A stretch of 64,000 nt of DNA from an uncultured Selenomonas sp. (GCA_947167105.1 CAMVGU010000013.1:1-64000); one strand, 5' to 3'. Positions 17,945 through 27,164 are shown, counted from the stretch's first letter. Made by a program: numbers and translations. The notes: generated by a model from the letters alone, not told the origin.

Positions 17945-18599
17945 GTCGCTTCCCTCCCGCAGGCAATTCCTTCACGCCCCTGTACAGGAAATACAGATAA
18001 ATGCAGGTCGCATCCAGAAGCGCCGCCAAAAGCGTTGCCAGCATCACCGGCTCCATATCAATATGCCCTGCTGCGTTCAGCACTGGCTGGGGATGCAGGG
18101 AAAAATACAAACGTGGCACAATAAAGACCAGGAAGGGCACCGTCAGGAAAGAAAACAGCGCATAGACGGCGCATACCCTCGCCCTCCGTGCCCTGTCCGC
18201 CCCGGAAAGTGCCGAGCGCAAGGTCAGGTAAGCACCGTAGATCAAGAGCAGCACAAAGATGGTAGTCTGCCTGGGGTCCCAATTCCAGTAAGCCCCCCAG
18301 GTCAGCTTCGAGAACAGGGCTCCTGAAAGGGTCGCCAGCAGGACAAAGATGAAGCCCAGGCGGATAGACGCGGCTGACAGCCTATCTAGCAGCAGCTCCT
18401 GCTTACTCAGATAGCGCACTCCGTAGTAAGCGCTCATCAGGAAGGCCAGCACCGCCACCCAGGCCACCGGGATATGGAAAAAGGCCAGCCGCACATAATA
18501 GCCCAGCCCCTCGGCAGGCGGCACAAGGCAAAAGACAGCAAACAGCACGCCTATGGTCAGCAGCACAATGGCTGCGCGTAAAAGCATCAAAGAGGTCAC
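17937..18599 (-). CDS. ccmC: Heme exporter/handling protein CcmC
   Basis: Loads heme onto CcmE. 220 residues, six predicted membrane helices, and the tryptophan-rich signature in SKLTWGAYWNWDPRQTTIFVLLL. Overlaps ccmB by 4 bases and ccmE by 8, so translation is coupled along the operon. Confidence 0.96.
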   Translation of the reverse strand: MTSLMLLRAAIVLLTIGVLFAVFCLVPPAEGLGYYVRLAFFHIPVAWVAVLAFLMSAYYGVRYLSKQELLLDRLSAASIRLGFIFVLLATLSGALFSKLTWGAYWNWDPRQTTIFVLLLIYGAYLTLRSALSGADRARRARVCAVYALFSFLTVPFLVFIVPRLYFSLHPQPVLNAAGHIDMEPVMLATLLAALLDATCIYLYFLYRGVKELPAGGKRHE

Positions 18600-19267
18600 T
18601 CCTCATACCAAAGGTAATCAAACAGGACAGAGGCCCCCACGGCGAGAATCCCATCATACAGAACCAGCCCCCCCAGATAGGCCAGAGACGCTTCTCCTGC
18701 GCCGAAAGCTGCTGCTGTCAGGCTGATGGCCGGCAGGAAGACCGGCAGGATCACCGGCAAAAGCAGCACCGCAAACAGGCCGCTGTTGGCCGCTGCTCCC
18801 ACCGTCAGGGCCGCGATCAACGTCCCCGCCGCCGCCACTCCGGCAAGGCCCAGCACACAGGCCATAGCCAGCAGCAAGGGAGATGCCACCGTCATATCCA
18901 GAAAAACAAGAAAGAGGGGCACCGTAAAAACACCCAATGCCAGCAGCAGCACAAAGGTGTAGAGCATCTTGCCCAGCAGCACAGCCTGCGCCCCGCCATA
19001 GACCCGCAAAGCCAGCAAAGTGCCGGAGGTATCCTCCTCCGCAAAGACCCGGTCTGCCCCTGCCACGGAGGCGAAGAACAGAATTACCCAGAGCAGCGCC
19101 GCTGCCAACGGTGCCGCAAGCCGTGCCCCGGACAGGGCCAGGCTCACGCAGGCCAGTGTCGTCAGGGCGAACATAAACATGGCGGCCCAGGCAGCCCGAA
19201 AGCGCAAGGCAGAGACCGCTTCCTTCCTAAAGACCAGCTTCACTCCTGCCCAGGTCGATGCATGCAT
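18596..19267 (-). CDS. ccmB: Heme ABC exporter permease CcmB
   Basis: Membrane partner of CcmA; the CcmAB ATPase releases holo-CcmE from CcmC. I start at MHASTWAGVKLVF (GGAGG 9 bases upstream, itself inside the end of ccmA), giving 223 residues; a longer reading frame adds 21 unlikely residues. Six membrane helices and the early ADRVFAEEDTSGTLLALRVYG loop typical of CcmB. Confidence 0.94.
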   Translation of the reverse strand: MHASTWAGVKLVFRKEAVSALRFRAAWAAMFMFALTTLACVSLALSGARLAAPLAAALLWVILFFASVAGADRVFAEEDTSGTLLALRVYGGAQAVLLGKMLYTFVLLLALGVFTVPLFLVFLDMTVASPLLLAMACVLGLAGVAAAGTLIAALTVGAAANSGLFAVLLLPVILPVFLPAISLTAAAFGAGEASLAYLGGLVLYDGILAVGASVLFDYLWYEE

Positions 19268-19865
19268 TCGCTGCCGCCTCCTCCCGCTCATCATTTGTCG
19301 CCCAAAGCACAAGCCCGCCGCGTTCCGCATGCTTCCGTGCTTCGCCCATCACCAGGGCGCGCCCGGACGCATCCAGATTCGCCCCCGGCTCGTCCAATAG
19401 CCAGCCTTGCGCCTCGGAAGCCAGCAACACAGCCAATTTCAGGCGCTGGCGCTGTCCCGTGGAAAGGGAGCCAGCCAGCACACCCCGGAGCCGTGCTTCC
19501 TGGAGCCCTACCCTGGACAAAAGCTCGCTGTAACAGGCAGGGCTAAGTTCCTGCCCCCGCAGCCCCAGCAAAAATGACATATTTTCCCAGGCCGTCAGGC
19601 ACGGATAGAAGCGCAGTTCCGGCGTCACCAGGGCCAGACGTTCACGGTAATCTGCCTTGACTAAAGGCCGCTCTCCCTCAGTCACCGTTACCTTGCCCTC
19701 CACAGGCGCAGCCAGCCGGGCGCAGATGCGCAGCAAGGTGGACTTGCCGCTGCCGTTCGGCCCTGTGACCGCTGTAATGGTGCCGGGCCTGAATTGTGCG
19801 GTGATATGGCGAAAGAGCCACCGCTCCCCATAAGCCTGGCCCACATCCTGCAATGCAATTTCCAT
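19227..19865 (-). CDS. ccmA: Heme ABC exporter ATPase CcmA
   Basis: ATPase of the CcmAB complex. 212 residues with Walker A GPNGSGKST (near 36-44), ABC signature as LSTGQRQRL (T in place of the usual second S/G), and Walker B WLLDEPGANLD. RBS GAGGAG directly upstream. First gene of the cluster; the ccmB start lies within its end. Confidence 0.95.
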   Translation of the reverse strand: MEIALQDVGQAYGERWLFRHITAQFRPGTITAVTGPNGSGKSTLLRICARLAAPVEGKVTVTEGERPLVKADYRERLALVTPELRFYPCLTAWENMSFLLGLRGQELSPACYSELLSRVGLQEARLRGVLAGSLSTGQRQRLKLAVLLASEAQGWLLDEPGANLDASGRALVMGEARKHAERGGLVLWATNDEREEAAANACIDLGRSEAGL

Positions 19866-19930
19866 ATGCTCCTCTTATAAGGCCATTGTTCCAGATTTGC
19901 CGTAGGCAAATCCTCCTCTCGGCCTTTCAA

Positions 19931-20005
19931 CGAGGCGGGAGATATGCTCCCGCCTGCTAAAATGTACACCCCCACTTACAGAAGTGGGGGACATCTTCTG
20001 CCTCG
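19931..20005. repeat. Nested hairpin structure between ccmA and the Crp/Fnr gene
   Basis: Three nested or adjacent stems: outer CGAGGC (19931-19936) with GCCTCG (20000-20005); inner GGCGGGAG/CTCCCGCC (19934-19954); and CCCCCACTT/AAGTGGGGG (19969-19990). It has no T-tract on either strand, so it is not an ordinary terminator. The second stem flanked by TGTACA-like bases resembles the subterminal hairpins of IS200/IS605 elements, which is only a suggestion. Confidence 0.5.
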
Positions 20006-20016
20006 TTATAGCTTGT

Positions 20017-20685
20017 CTATATCTTATCCTTTTTAAGCTGCATCCAGTCGGTGCCGCACCGCAGCAGCCCGCCCTCCACCATCAGGGAAATCTCACGGGT
20101 CAGGGCACTGCGGTTGCATTCCAGCTCCTTCGCCAGCTGCACCCGCCCCGGCACCTGTACCTTAGCCGTGCCCTGCTGCCTTTCCTGCTGCAGCAGGTAG
20201 ACAATCAAGCGCTCCCGCAGGTTTTTCTGGGACAGAAGCTCGATTTTCTCCAGCATCATGATATTCTTGTTGACCAGGGCCTCCATAATGTTGCGCATCA
20301 CCAGGCCATGGATACGTCCCAGCCTTGTGCCCACCGTCAGCAGGGCACGATAGGGTATCCAGAGAATCAGCACCGGGCTCAGGGCCTTCACCCCGGAATT
20401 GCAGCCAATGCTGGGCAGCACAGCAGAATTCGTGCCCAGCATCGCCCCCCGGCTAAGAGCGTGCCCCACGACCTCATTGCCGCTGCGATCCTCGGTGAAA
20501 ACCTGCAGCCGTCCCTCTATGACTACGCCAATCTGTGTATTTTCCCTGTAGATCTGCAAGGGACGTTCCCCCTTGCCATAGCTTTTCAAGGCAGCTCCGG
20601 TCACCTGCAAAAAATGCTCAATCTCCTCCATGCGGAGATCATGGAACAAGGGCAATTCCTGAAGGTTCAAATCATCTACCTGCAT
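20017..20685 (-). CDS. Crp/Fnr family transcriptional regulator
   Basis: 222-residue regulator: cyclic-nucleotide-binding-like beta roll (residues ~10-125, GVVIEGRLQVF, ALSRGAMLGTNS) and C-terminal helix-turn-helix (VQLAKELECNRSALTREISLMVEGGLL). Start MQVDDLNLQEL with GGAGAG upstream. Fnr-type cysteines at the N-terminus are absent, so it is not an oxygen-sensing Fnr. The final region is close to the CooA/YeiL-like group in general form. Target genes unknown; the adjacent ccm cluster is a candidate. Confidence 0.88.
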   Translation of the reverse strand: MQVDDLNLQELPLFHDLRMEEIEHFLQVTGAALKSYGKGERPLQIYRENTQIGVVIEGRLQVFTEDRSGNEVVGHALSRGAMLGTNSAVLPSIGCNSGVKALSPVLILWIPYRALLTVGTRLGRIHGLVMRNIMEALVNKNIMMLEKIELLSQKNLRERLIVYLLQQERQQGTAKVQVPGRVQLAKELECNRSALTREISLMVEGGLLRCGTDWMQLKKDKI

Positions 20686-20820
20686 CCGGCAATTCTCTCC
20701 TTTCCTCGTTGCCATATGCAGAATTATAACATTTATTCTAACTTTCAGGTGTTGCTTTTGCAACATAAAATTATGATTCCCTGCCTGCAGGCTGTATGTT
20801 TCCGCAAAAAACTCATAACC

Positions 20821-22272
20821 TCAAACATCTGACACAGGAATCCGCAGGATAATGCTGGTGCCCTTGCCCAGCTCACTTTCCATCCTGATCTCTATGCCAT
20901 GCTGCCCCGCAATCCAGCGGGCAATCGCAAGGCCCAGGCCGGTACCGCCTGCCCCTGTCCCGCCCTTCGTGCGCGATGCATCCACACGGTAAAAGCGCTC
21001 AAAGACCTTCTCCCTGTCCTCCTCGGCTATGCCGATGCCATCGTCTGACAGAGTGACCTGCATGGACTTGCCCTCATCTGTGCGCACAGAGCTGACCGTG
21101 ATATGGCCGCCCTCCGGCGTATATTTCGCACTGTTCTCCAGGAAGATGCGCAGCATCTGGCGCAGCATCACCTCATCGCCATAGACCACGCCCTGCTCAT
21201 TCTCCAGCAGCTGCACCTCGTGAACCTTTGTCACAAGCTGCATCTTGCGCATCACATCGGCCAGCAGCTCGCTCAGTTCCAGATTCTCCTTGCTGAGCAC
21301 CTGCCTGTTCTGGTCGGCACGGGCCAAAAACAGCAATTTTTCGATAAGCTGCTGCATATTCTCCGCCTCGGAGCGGATGGAGGAAATACCCTCGTCCAGC
21401 ACGCTCCTGTCATCCCGTCCCCAGCGGGCCAGCATGTCCGAATAGCCCAGGATAACCGTGACCGGAGTACGCAGCTCGTGGGAGGCATCGGACACGAAGC
21501 GCCGCTGCTGCTCAAAGCCTGCCTGCAGGCGATCCAGCATATGATTGAAAGTCTGGGCCAGCTCCCAGAGCTCATCCCGGGCTCCCGGCACCCCCAGGCG
21601 GCGGCCCAGGGCCTCCACCTCAATCTGGCGCGCCGTCTGGGTCATGGCGCTGATGGGACGGAGGATGCGGCGACTGACAAAGAAGCCAGCCAGCAGTGCA
21701 ATCGCGCAGCCGGTCAGGGTCGTGATGAACAGGAAATTCTGCAAGGTCGCCAAAAAATGCTTCTCTGCCGTGATAGTCCTGAGGAAATGCAACTGATAAA
21801 TCTCGTTCTCATAGGAAACCGTCATCCTGGCATGATAGATGGCAAAATTGTGGAATTCCGACACGCGCATTTCCTTGTTTGCCCAGAAGGGCGGATCCTG
21901 CACTTCATGGGACTCTATCTCCTTCAGGGTCGGATAATGCTCCTCCGACTGATAGATGAGCTGGCCGGTGATGTCCGTAATGCGCAGCACCACCCCCGGC
22001 AGCAGCGGGCTCCTGCGCCAGAATTCCGGGTCCCGGAAATCCCACCGCTCCATGCGCTCCAGCACATGATGCATACTCAGCTCTATTTCCACCTCTGCCT
22101 GGTGGTAAAAGGAGAAATAAACCCCCAGCCCCGTAACCACGCTGGACAGCACCAGCACAACGGACAGGATGGCACCGTACAACAGGGTAATCTTGGTGGA
22201 TATGCGCAGCTTCTTTAAGTTTCTCAGCCTGTAGCGCAGCAAGCGGAAATAAGCCTTACTCCCTGATGACAT
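20821..22272 (-). CDS. Sensor histidine kinase
   Basis: Membrane kinase of an OmpR-class two-component pair. 483 residues: TM1 (ITLLYGAILSVVLVLSSVV), an extracytoplasmic sensor of about 130 residues, TM2 (FLFITTLTGCAIALLAGFF), HAMP, HisKA with SDASHELRTPVTVILGY (phospho-His near residue 268) and HATPase_c with the N box, DDGIGIAEEDREKVFERF and GGTGLGLAIARWIAGQHG. Overlaps the response regulator by 17 bases. Signal unknown. Confidence 0.95.
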   Translation of the reverse strand: MSSGSKAYFRLLRYRLRNLKKLRISTKITLLYGAILSVVLVLSSVVTGLGVYFSFYHQAEVEIELSMHHVLERMERWDFRDPEFWRRSPLLPGVVLRITDITGQLIYQSEEHYPTLKEIESHEVQDPPFWANKEMRVSEFHNFAIYHARMTVSYENEIYQLHFLRTITAEKHFLATLQNFLFITTLTGCAIALLAGFFVSRRILRPISAMTQTARQIEVEALGRRLGVPGARDELWELAQTFNHMLDRLQAGFEQQRRFVSDASHELRTPVTVILGYSDMLARWGRDDRSVLDEGISSIRSEAENMQQLIEKLLFLARADQNRQVLSKENLELSELLADVMRKMQLVTKVHEVQLLENEQGVVYGDEVMLRQMLRIFLENSAKYTPEGGHITVSSVRTDEGKSMQVTLSDDGIGIAEEDREKVFERFYRVDASRTKGGTGAGGTGLGLAIARWIAGQHGIEIRMESELGKGTSIILRIPVSDV

Positions 22273-22972
22273 AGCCTACACCGCGAACTGTATGGATGTA
22301 CTTCTTTTTGAAAACATCGTCTATCTTGGAACGCAGGTAGCGGATATAGACATCCACCACATTCGTATCCCCCGCGTAGTCATAGCCCCATACTTCCTGC
22401 AATATCTGGTCGCGGGTCAGCACCAGCCGCTTGTTGGCCAGCAGGTAGGCCAGCAGGTCATATTCCCGGCGCGTCAGCTGCACCTCCTGGCCTGCCACCT
22501 TCACCTCGTAAGTCTTCGGGTACATGACCAGATCCATGATAAAGAGCTTGTCATCCTCCCCCGGCTGCGCCTCCCGGGCCGTGTGCTTGCGCAGGGCATT
22601 GCGGATACGCGCCATAAGTTCCTGGATGGCAAAGGGCTTGGTTATATAGTCATCCGCTCCTATATCCAGGCCGTTCACCCTGTCCTCGATTTCATCACGG
22701 GCCGTCAGCATAATGATGGGCACATCCGAGAACTCACGCACCCCCCGGCAAACATCCATGCCGTCCAGGCCGGGCAGCATCAAATCCAGCAGTATCAGGT
22801 CGAACTTCTCCGTGCGGATGCGCTCCAGGGCCTGCTTGCCGTCTATCTCCCGTGCAGTTTCATAGCCCTCGTGCTGCAGCTCGATCTCCAGGAAGCGTCC
22901 GATGCGCTGCTCATCTTCCACAATAAAAATCTTTAGTTTGCGCGTGGGATTAGCCCCTTTAGCTTCTTCCAT
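22256..22972 (-). CDS. OmpR-family response regulator
   Basis: 238 residues from MEEAKGANPT (GGAGG upstream). Receiver domain with phospho-acceptor Asp63 in LILLDLMLPGLDG, the acidic pair VEDE at 18-21 and Lys in ITKPFAIQELMAR; C-terminal winged helix with LTRREYDLLAYLLANKRLVLTR and RYLRSKID. Partner of the overlapping histidine kinase; the kinase reading frame starts within this gene's end. Confidence 0.96.
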   Translation of the reverse strand: MEEAKGANPTRKLKIFIVEDEQRIGRFLEIELQHEGYETAREIDGKQALERIRTEKFDLILLDLMLPGLDGMDVCRGVREFSDVPIIMLTARDEIEDRVNGLDIGADDYITKPFAIQELMARIRNALRKHTAREAQPGEDDKLFIMDLVMYPKTYEVKVAGQEVQLTRREYDLLAYLLANKRLVLTRDQILQEVWGYDYAGDTNVVDVYIRYLRSKIDDVFKKKYIHTVRGVGYVIRE

Positions 22973-23065
22973 CTTCCTCCACCTCCGAAAGTCCTTTTGC
23001 ATACACATTACTATATAACGGAGCGGGCAGAAAAAAAAGTTCTGCCCGCCATTTCTAATGAAGAT

Positions 23066-23959
23066 TTAATTACTCCCTCTGTCGCCCAGGAACAGTTCCC
23101 GGAAAAGGCGCACCAGATGCTCCCCCGATGTGGAAAGGCTCCTGTTCCTGAGCCAGGCCACAACCGTATGGGTGCTCATCTCCGGCTCTACCAATTTCTT
23201 GTAAATCAGATTGCCATCCGTAAGCAAGGTCTTGGAAGACACAGGCAGGATGGCCATGCCCATGCCCATCTTCGCCAGCAGCAAATCCTGCACAATGCTG
23301 TCACTCACGCAGATAATCTGCGGCTCAAAGCCCAGCTTGCGACAATTAGCGATAAACCCTGACTGCCAGCGCAGGGGAACCAGGAGCGGCTGTTCCTCCA
23401 GATCCGCCAAACGCACCTCATGTGCGTCCTCGCCAATTTCCTGCTCCTTGTTCATAATCACCACCAGGGGCTCATTGGGCAGCACAATGGACTCATAAGC
23501 CTGATTGTCCACCTGGGTGCGGGTAATGCCTATCTCTATCACGCGGTTGTCCAGCAGCTCCAGGATGCGCGCCCCCTCTGCCTCCCAAATCTGGAATGTA
23601 ACCTGCGGATAGCGGCGATGAAACTCCGTCAACAGCTCCGGCACCAGCATCGCCCCCGAGGTCGTGATGGTGCCCAGCCGTACAGAACCTGCCATGCCGG
23701 AGCCTATTTCCGTGATTTCCCGGACAGTGCCGTCCACCATCCCCAGAATATGCTCCACCCGCGCATACATTACCCTTCCTGCCTCCGTCAGGCGAATGCG
23801 GCGGCTGCCCCGCTCAAAGAGCTGCACGCCCAGCCCCGCCTCCAGGCGTTTCATCTGGCGCGAAAGTGCCGGCTGGGCAATATCCAGCCGCTGTGCCGCA
23901 TGGCTGATATTGCCTTCCTCCACAATGGCATAGAACGCCCGCATATCCTTGATTTCCAT
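23066..23959 (-). CDS. LysR-type transcriptional regulator
   Basis: 297 residues from MEIKDMRAFYAIV (GGAGG 11 bases upstream). N-terminal helix-turn-helix (NISHAAQRLDIAQPALSRQMKRLEAGLGVQLFER) and a periplasmic-binding-like effector domain resembling the CbbR/CynR/GltC subgroup. Divergently placed to dhaL across a 289-base gap. Effector and targets cannot be assigned. Confidence 0.93.
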   Translation of the reverse strand: MEIKDMRAFYAIVEEGNISHAAQRLDIAQPALSRQMKRLEAGLGVQLFERGSRRIRLTEAGRVMYARVEHILGMVDGTVREITEIGSGMAGSVRLGTITTSGAMLVPELLTEFHRRYPQVTFQIWEAEGARILELLDNRVIEIGITRTQVDNQAYESIVLPNEPLVVIMNKEQEIGEDAHEVRLADLEEQPLLVPLRWQSGFIANCRKLGFEPQIICVSDSIVQDLLLAKMGMGMAILPVSSKTLLTDGNLIYKKLVEPEMSTHTVVAWLRNRSLSTSGEHLVRLFRELFLGDRGSN

Positions 23960-24138
23960 ATTGCATTGCGCCTCCATTTATGCTTTTTGTTGATAGTTAT
24001 TATAACTTTTCTGTTTGGAATTAGCAATAAAAAAGCTGATTTTTGCATAAAAATAGCAGGCACTGTCTGTAATTTTGTAAACTCAGCACATTTCTGTCAA
24101 TGGAATGATTTCGCCTTGCGAAATCTTGAATCCCTATA

Positions 24139-24165
24139 GGGACTAGCTTTCGCGTCGCAATAGCG
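24139..24165. repeat. Fragment of the 14.6-kb dispersed element
   Basis: GGGACTAGCTTTCGCGTCGC (24139-24158) is the reverse complement, with one extra T, of the loop segment of the 186-bp element (about 14671-14695), and the match continues loosely into AATAGCG. It lies in the LysR-dhaL gap, next to a small hairpin GATTTCGC/GCGAAATC. Confidence 0.55.
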
Positions 24166-24248
24166 TTATAATATACTGGTGTATTCGTATAATCAGGCAG
24201 AAATGACATCCAAATCCATATGTAGCCTTGTCAATGAAGGAGTTTTTT

Positions 24249-24872
24249 ATGACCAGAATCAAGGACGCACTCGATGCAGTAGCCGCCGCTGTCATAGCCC
24301 AGAAAGATTACCTCTGCGGACTCGATGCCAAGACCGGTGACGGCGACCATGGCCTCAACATGGCCCGCGGCTTCCAGGCTGTTTGTGAAGAAGTGGACAA
24401 CATGCCGGACACGACCCGGCCCGGGCCTGTACTGGAGCTTATAGGCCGGACCCTGATAGCTAATGTGGGCGGTGCTGCCGGGCCTCTCTACGGCACAGGC
24501 TTCCTCAAGGCTGCCCAGGCCTGCGACGAGGACACCAGGCTGAATATCACCAGCTTTGAGAAACTGCTGGGGGCGGCCATCGAGGGCATCAAGGCCCGGG
24601 GCCGTTCAGACAAAGGCGACAAGACCATGCTTGACACGCTGATCCCCATATATAACTGTTTCCTGCCGGAAAATGCCGAGGGCAAGAACCTGTTCGATGT
24701 GCTGGAGGAAGCTTCCCATGCGGCCAAGGCCGGTGTGGACTACACCAAGACCATCCCTGCCCGTAAGGGGCGTGCCCAGCTTGTGGGCGAGCGCAGCATC
24801 GGCTATGAAGACCCGGGCGCTGTCAGCTCCATGATCATGTACCGCGCCCTGTACACATTCCTGAAGAAGTGA
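24249..24872 (+). CDS. DhaL-like dihydroxyacetone kinase ADP-binding subunit
   Basis: 208 residues from MTRIKDALDAV (AAGGAG 6 bases upstream). The Mg/ADP site motif is visible in KTGDGDHGLNMARGF, with GGAAGPLYGTGF and DKGDKTMLDTLIP downstream, as in DhaL of the PEP-dependent kinase. No dhaK or dhaM is adjacent, so either those lie elsewhere or this is a stand-alone DhaL with another substrate. It is followed 20 bases later by gltX. Confidence 0.87.
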   Translation: MTRIKDALDAVAAAVIAQKDYLCGLDAKTGDGDHGLNMARGFQAVCEEVDNMPDTTRPGPVLELIGRTLIANVGGAAGPLYGTGFLKAAQACDEDTRLNITSFEKLLGAAIEGIKARGRSDKGDKTMLDTLIPIYNCFLPENAEGKNLFDVLEEASHAAKAGVDYTKTIPARKGRAQLVGERSIGYEDPGAVSSMIMYRALYTFLKK

Positions 24873-24892
24873 GAAAATAGGAGGAAATAACT

Positions 24893-26356
24893 TTGGCTGA
24901 TAAAAAGGTTCGCACCCGTTTCGCGCCGAGTCCTACCGGCTTCATGCACATCGGCAACCTGCGCACCGCGCTCTACGCCTATCTATTTGCCAAGGCAGAG
25001 CACGGCGACTTCATCCTGCGTATCGAAGACACCGACCGCGCCCGCTATGTGGAGGGCGCGGTGGATTTCATCAAGCGCACCCTCTCTGCCGCCGGCATCG
25101 TGCCGGACGAGGGGCCGGATGATATCGGCGGTGACTGCGGCCCCTATGTGCAAAGCGAGCGCATGGAGATCTACAAGGAGTACGCAGTAAAGCTGGTGGA
25201 GCTGGGCCATGCCTACTACTGCTTCTGCGACCCAGGCGAGACCCACACGAGCGGCGATTTCGGCGGCTACGACCGCCACTGCCGTGACCTGCCCCAGGAG
25301 GAAATAGATGCCCATCTAAAAAACGGCGACCCCTACGTCATCCGCCAAAAAATGCCCCTTGACGGCGAAACCACCTATTTCGATGTGCTGCACGGCAACA
25401 TCACCATCCCGAACTCCGAGCTGGAGGATCAGGTGCTCCTGAAACGGGATGGCATGCCGACTTACAATTTCGCCAATGTCATCGACGACCACCTGATGGG
25501 CGTTACCCATATCATCCGGGGTGCGGAGTTCATCACCTCCACCCCCAAGCACGTACTGCTCTACAAAGGCTACGGCTGGGAGCTGCCAACCTTCATCCAT
25601 CTGGCTCCGGTCATGGGCAAGAACGAGGATGGCTCCGTATCCAAGCTCTCGAAGCGCCACGGCTCCACCTCCTTTGAAGACCTGGTCAACGAGGGCTACT
25701 TGCCCGAGGCCATCGTGAACTACGTTGCACTGCTCGGCTGGAGCCCCAAGACCACGAATCAGGAAATCTTCTCCATGGCGGAACTTATCGCGGCCTTCTC
25801 CCTGGAGGGCCTGTCCAAGTCCCCGGCAGTCTTTGACTACGACAAGCTGAACTGGGTCAGCGGGGAATACTACAAGGCCATGGGCGACGAGGAATTTGCC
25901 GGCCGTGCCCGTAAATTCGCAGGGGAGCTGCCGGACTATCTGGAAGCCCACTGGGCAAAGCTCTGCTCCCTCCTGCGCACCCGCATCTCCCATCTCAGCG
26001 AGATTCCCAGGGAGATAGCTTTCCTGAAGGAGCAGCCCGCTTTCGATGCCGCACTTTACACCAATAAGCGCAACAAAGTCACCCCGGAGAAGGCTCTGGA
26101 ACTGCTTCCTGAGATGATTGAGCTCCTTGAGCAGGTCACAGAGGCCGACTGGAACAACGATGCCCTCTACGCCAGGCTGAACGCCTACATCGAGGAGAAG
26201 GGCCTGAAGAAGGGACTGCCCATGTGGATTCTGCGCATCGGCGTTGCCGGCCAGTCTGTTACCCCAGGGGGCGCTACGGAACTGCTGGAAATCCTTGGCC
26301 GGGAAAATTCCCTGGCCAGATTGAAAAAAAGTCTTGCAAACCTGCAGGCTTTGTAA
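24893..26356 (+). CDS. gltX: Glutamyl-tRNA synthetase
   Basis: Charges tRNA-Glu. 487 residues, TTG start with AGGAGG 8 bases upstream. Class I signatures: HIGH-like FMHIGNLRTALYAY near the N-terminus and KMSKS-like SKLSKRHGSTSFEDL in the middle; C-terminal anticodon-binding helices. It is followed 48 bases later by two tRNA-Glu genes, its own substrate. Confidence 0.97.
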   Translation: MADKKVRTRFAPSPTGFMHIGNLRTALYAYLFAKAEHGDFILRIEDTDRARYVEGAVDFIKRTLSAAGIVPDEGPDDIGGDCGPYVQSERMEIYKEYAVKLVELGHAYYCFCDPGETHTSGDFGGYDRHCRDLPQEEIDAHLKNGDPYVIRQKMPLDGETTYFDVLHGNITIPNSELEDQVLLKRDGMPTYNFANVIDDHLMGVTHIIRGAEFITSTPKHVLLYKGYGWELPTFIHLAPVMGKNEDGSVSKLSKRHGSTSFEDLVNEGYLPEAIVNYVALLGWSPKTTNQEIFSMAELIAAFSLEGLSKSPAVFDYDKLNWVSGEYYKAMGDEEFAGRARKFAGELPDYLEAHWAKLCSLLRTRISHLSEIPREIAFLKEQPAFDAALYTNKRNKVTPEKALELLPEMIELLEQVTEADWNNDALYARLNAYIEEKGLKKGLPMWILRIGVAGQSVTPGGATELLEILGRENSLARLKKSLANLQAL

Positions 26357-26404
26357 TATAATATTTTTTGTCACCGAACCAATCGGATGATGAACTGAAT
26401 AGCT

Positions 26405-26479
26405 GGCGCCTTCGTCAAGTGGTTAAGACACCGCCCTCTCACGGCGGGTTCAAGGGTTCGAATCCCTTAGGCGTCACCA
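26405..26479 (+). tRNA. tRNA-Glu (CTC), copy 1
   Basis: GGCGCCTTCGTCAAGTGG start, anticodon loop CTCTCAC giving CTC, encoded CCA. Confidence 0.95.
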
Positions 26480-26483
26480 AATT

Positions 26484-26558
26484 GGCGCCTTCGTCAAGTG
26501 GTTAAGACACCGCCCTCTCACGGCGGGTTCAAGGGTTCGAATCCCTTAGGCGTCACCA
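26484..26558 (+). tRNA. tRNA-Glu (CTC), copy 2
   Basis: Identical in sequence to copy 1, four bases downstream: a recent tandem duplication or one kept identical by gene conversion. Confidence 0.95.
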
Positions 26559-26567
26559 TTGAATATC

Positions 26568-26592
26568 AAAGCCCCTGCGGGGGCTTTTTTTG
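26568..26592 (+). terminator. Terminator of the gltX/tRNA-Glu transcript
   Basis: AAAGCCCC pairs with GGGGCTTT and is followed by seven T. Confidence 0.9.
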
Positions 26593-26627
26593 TGCCTTAT
26601 TTTACCTGGCAATATAAAGGCGCACAA

Positions 26628-26666
26628 TAAAAGGCATCGCACAGGAACTATCTCCTACGCGATGCC
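26628..26666 (-). terminator. Terminator of the 76-residue gene
   Basis: GGCATCGC pairs with GCGATGCC around an 18-base loop, then TTTTATTG on the minus strand. Confidence 0.75.
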
Positions 26667-26691
26667 TAGCGATTTGGCATTATTATCCCCA

Positions 26692-26922
26692 TCAAGCTAC
26701 GCTCTCAGCCACGCTCTCATTTGCATGGTTATCGAGCCAGCTGGCTACTACCTCACGCTCAGTCAGCTTTTGGCTGGGCTGAACAAGGTCGACCATGTCG
26801 TGATTGATAGCGTAAGTTTGGAATCCGCTATACCCCAGCAACTTAGCTGCCTTCGTGAACTGCTTTACACGTACAGGAATATAAACGTCCTCCATCCATT
26901 GAGAATAAATCTGTACTTTCAT
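26692..26922 (-). CDS. Small protein of unknown function, 76 residues
   Basis: Not recognised. Begins MKVQIYSQWMEDVYIPVRV with AGGAGAG 7 bases upstream, and has its own terminator and a distant promoter. A short beta-rich start is followed by helical segments (FTKAAKLLGYSGFQTYAIN, LTEREVVASWLDNHANES); no membrane segment or Cys. Its size and shape would fit a ribbon-helix-helix-like or antitoxin-like regulator, but no partner gene is adjacent, so this is a guess. Confidence 0.65.
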   Translation of the reverse strand: MKVQIYSQWMEDVYIPVRVKQFTKAAKLLGYSGFQTYAINHDMVDLVQPSQKLTEREVVASWLDNHANESVAESVA

Positions 26923-27164
26923 GATAATCTCTCCTTGCTACTGTATGATTGCTGTTCAGCATTTGATGATGTGCCATCCACGACACCGCTGCATCAACCA
27001 CCATAAGCTATATCTTGCCTTGCTTATGTTTGTTCACAAGTATTATCGTAGAAATCATGAAAAAACTTAAGCGTGCCTGAAAAAAATAATAATGCCCTAT
27101 GTCTTGAGACTTCAGACCCCAGTACATATCAATACTGCAAATCCCCGCCTCAGTTTCTAATGGG

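Noticed and set aside
19946-20005. CRISPR-like short repeats near ccmA
   Set aside because: The hairpins are single, not regularly spaced, and there are no cas genes anywhere in the window.
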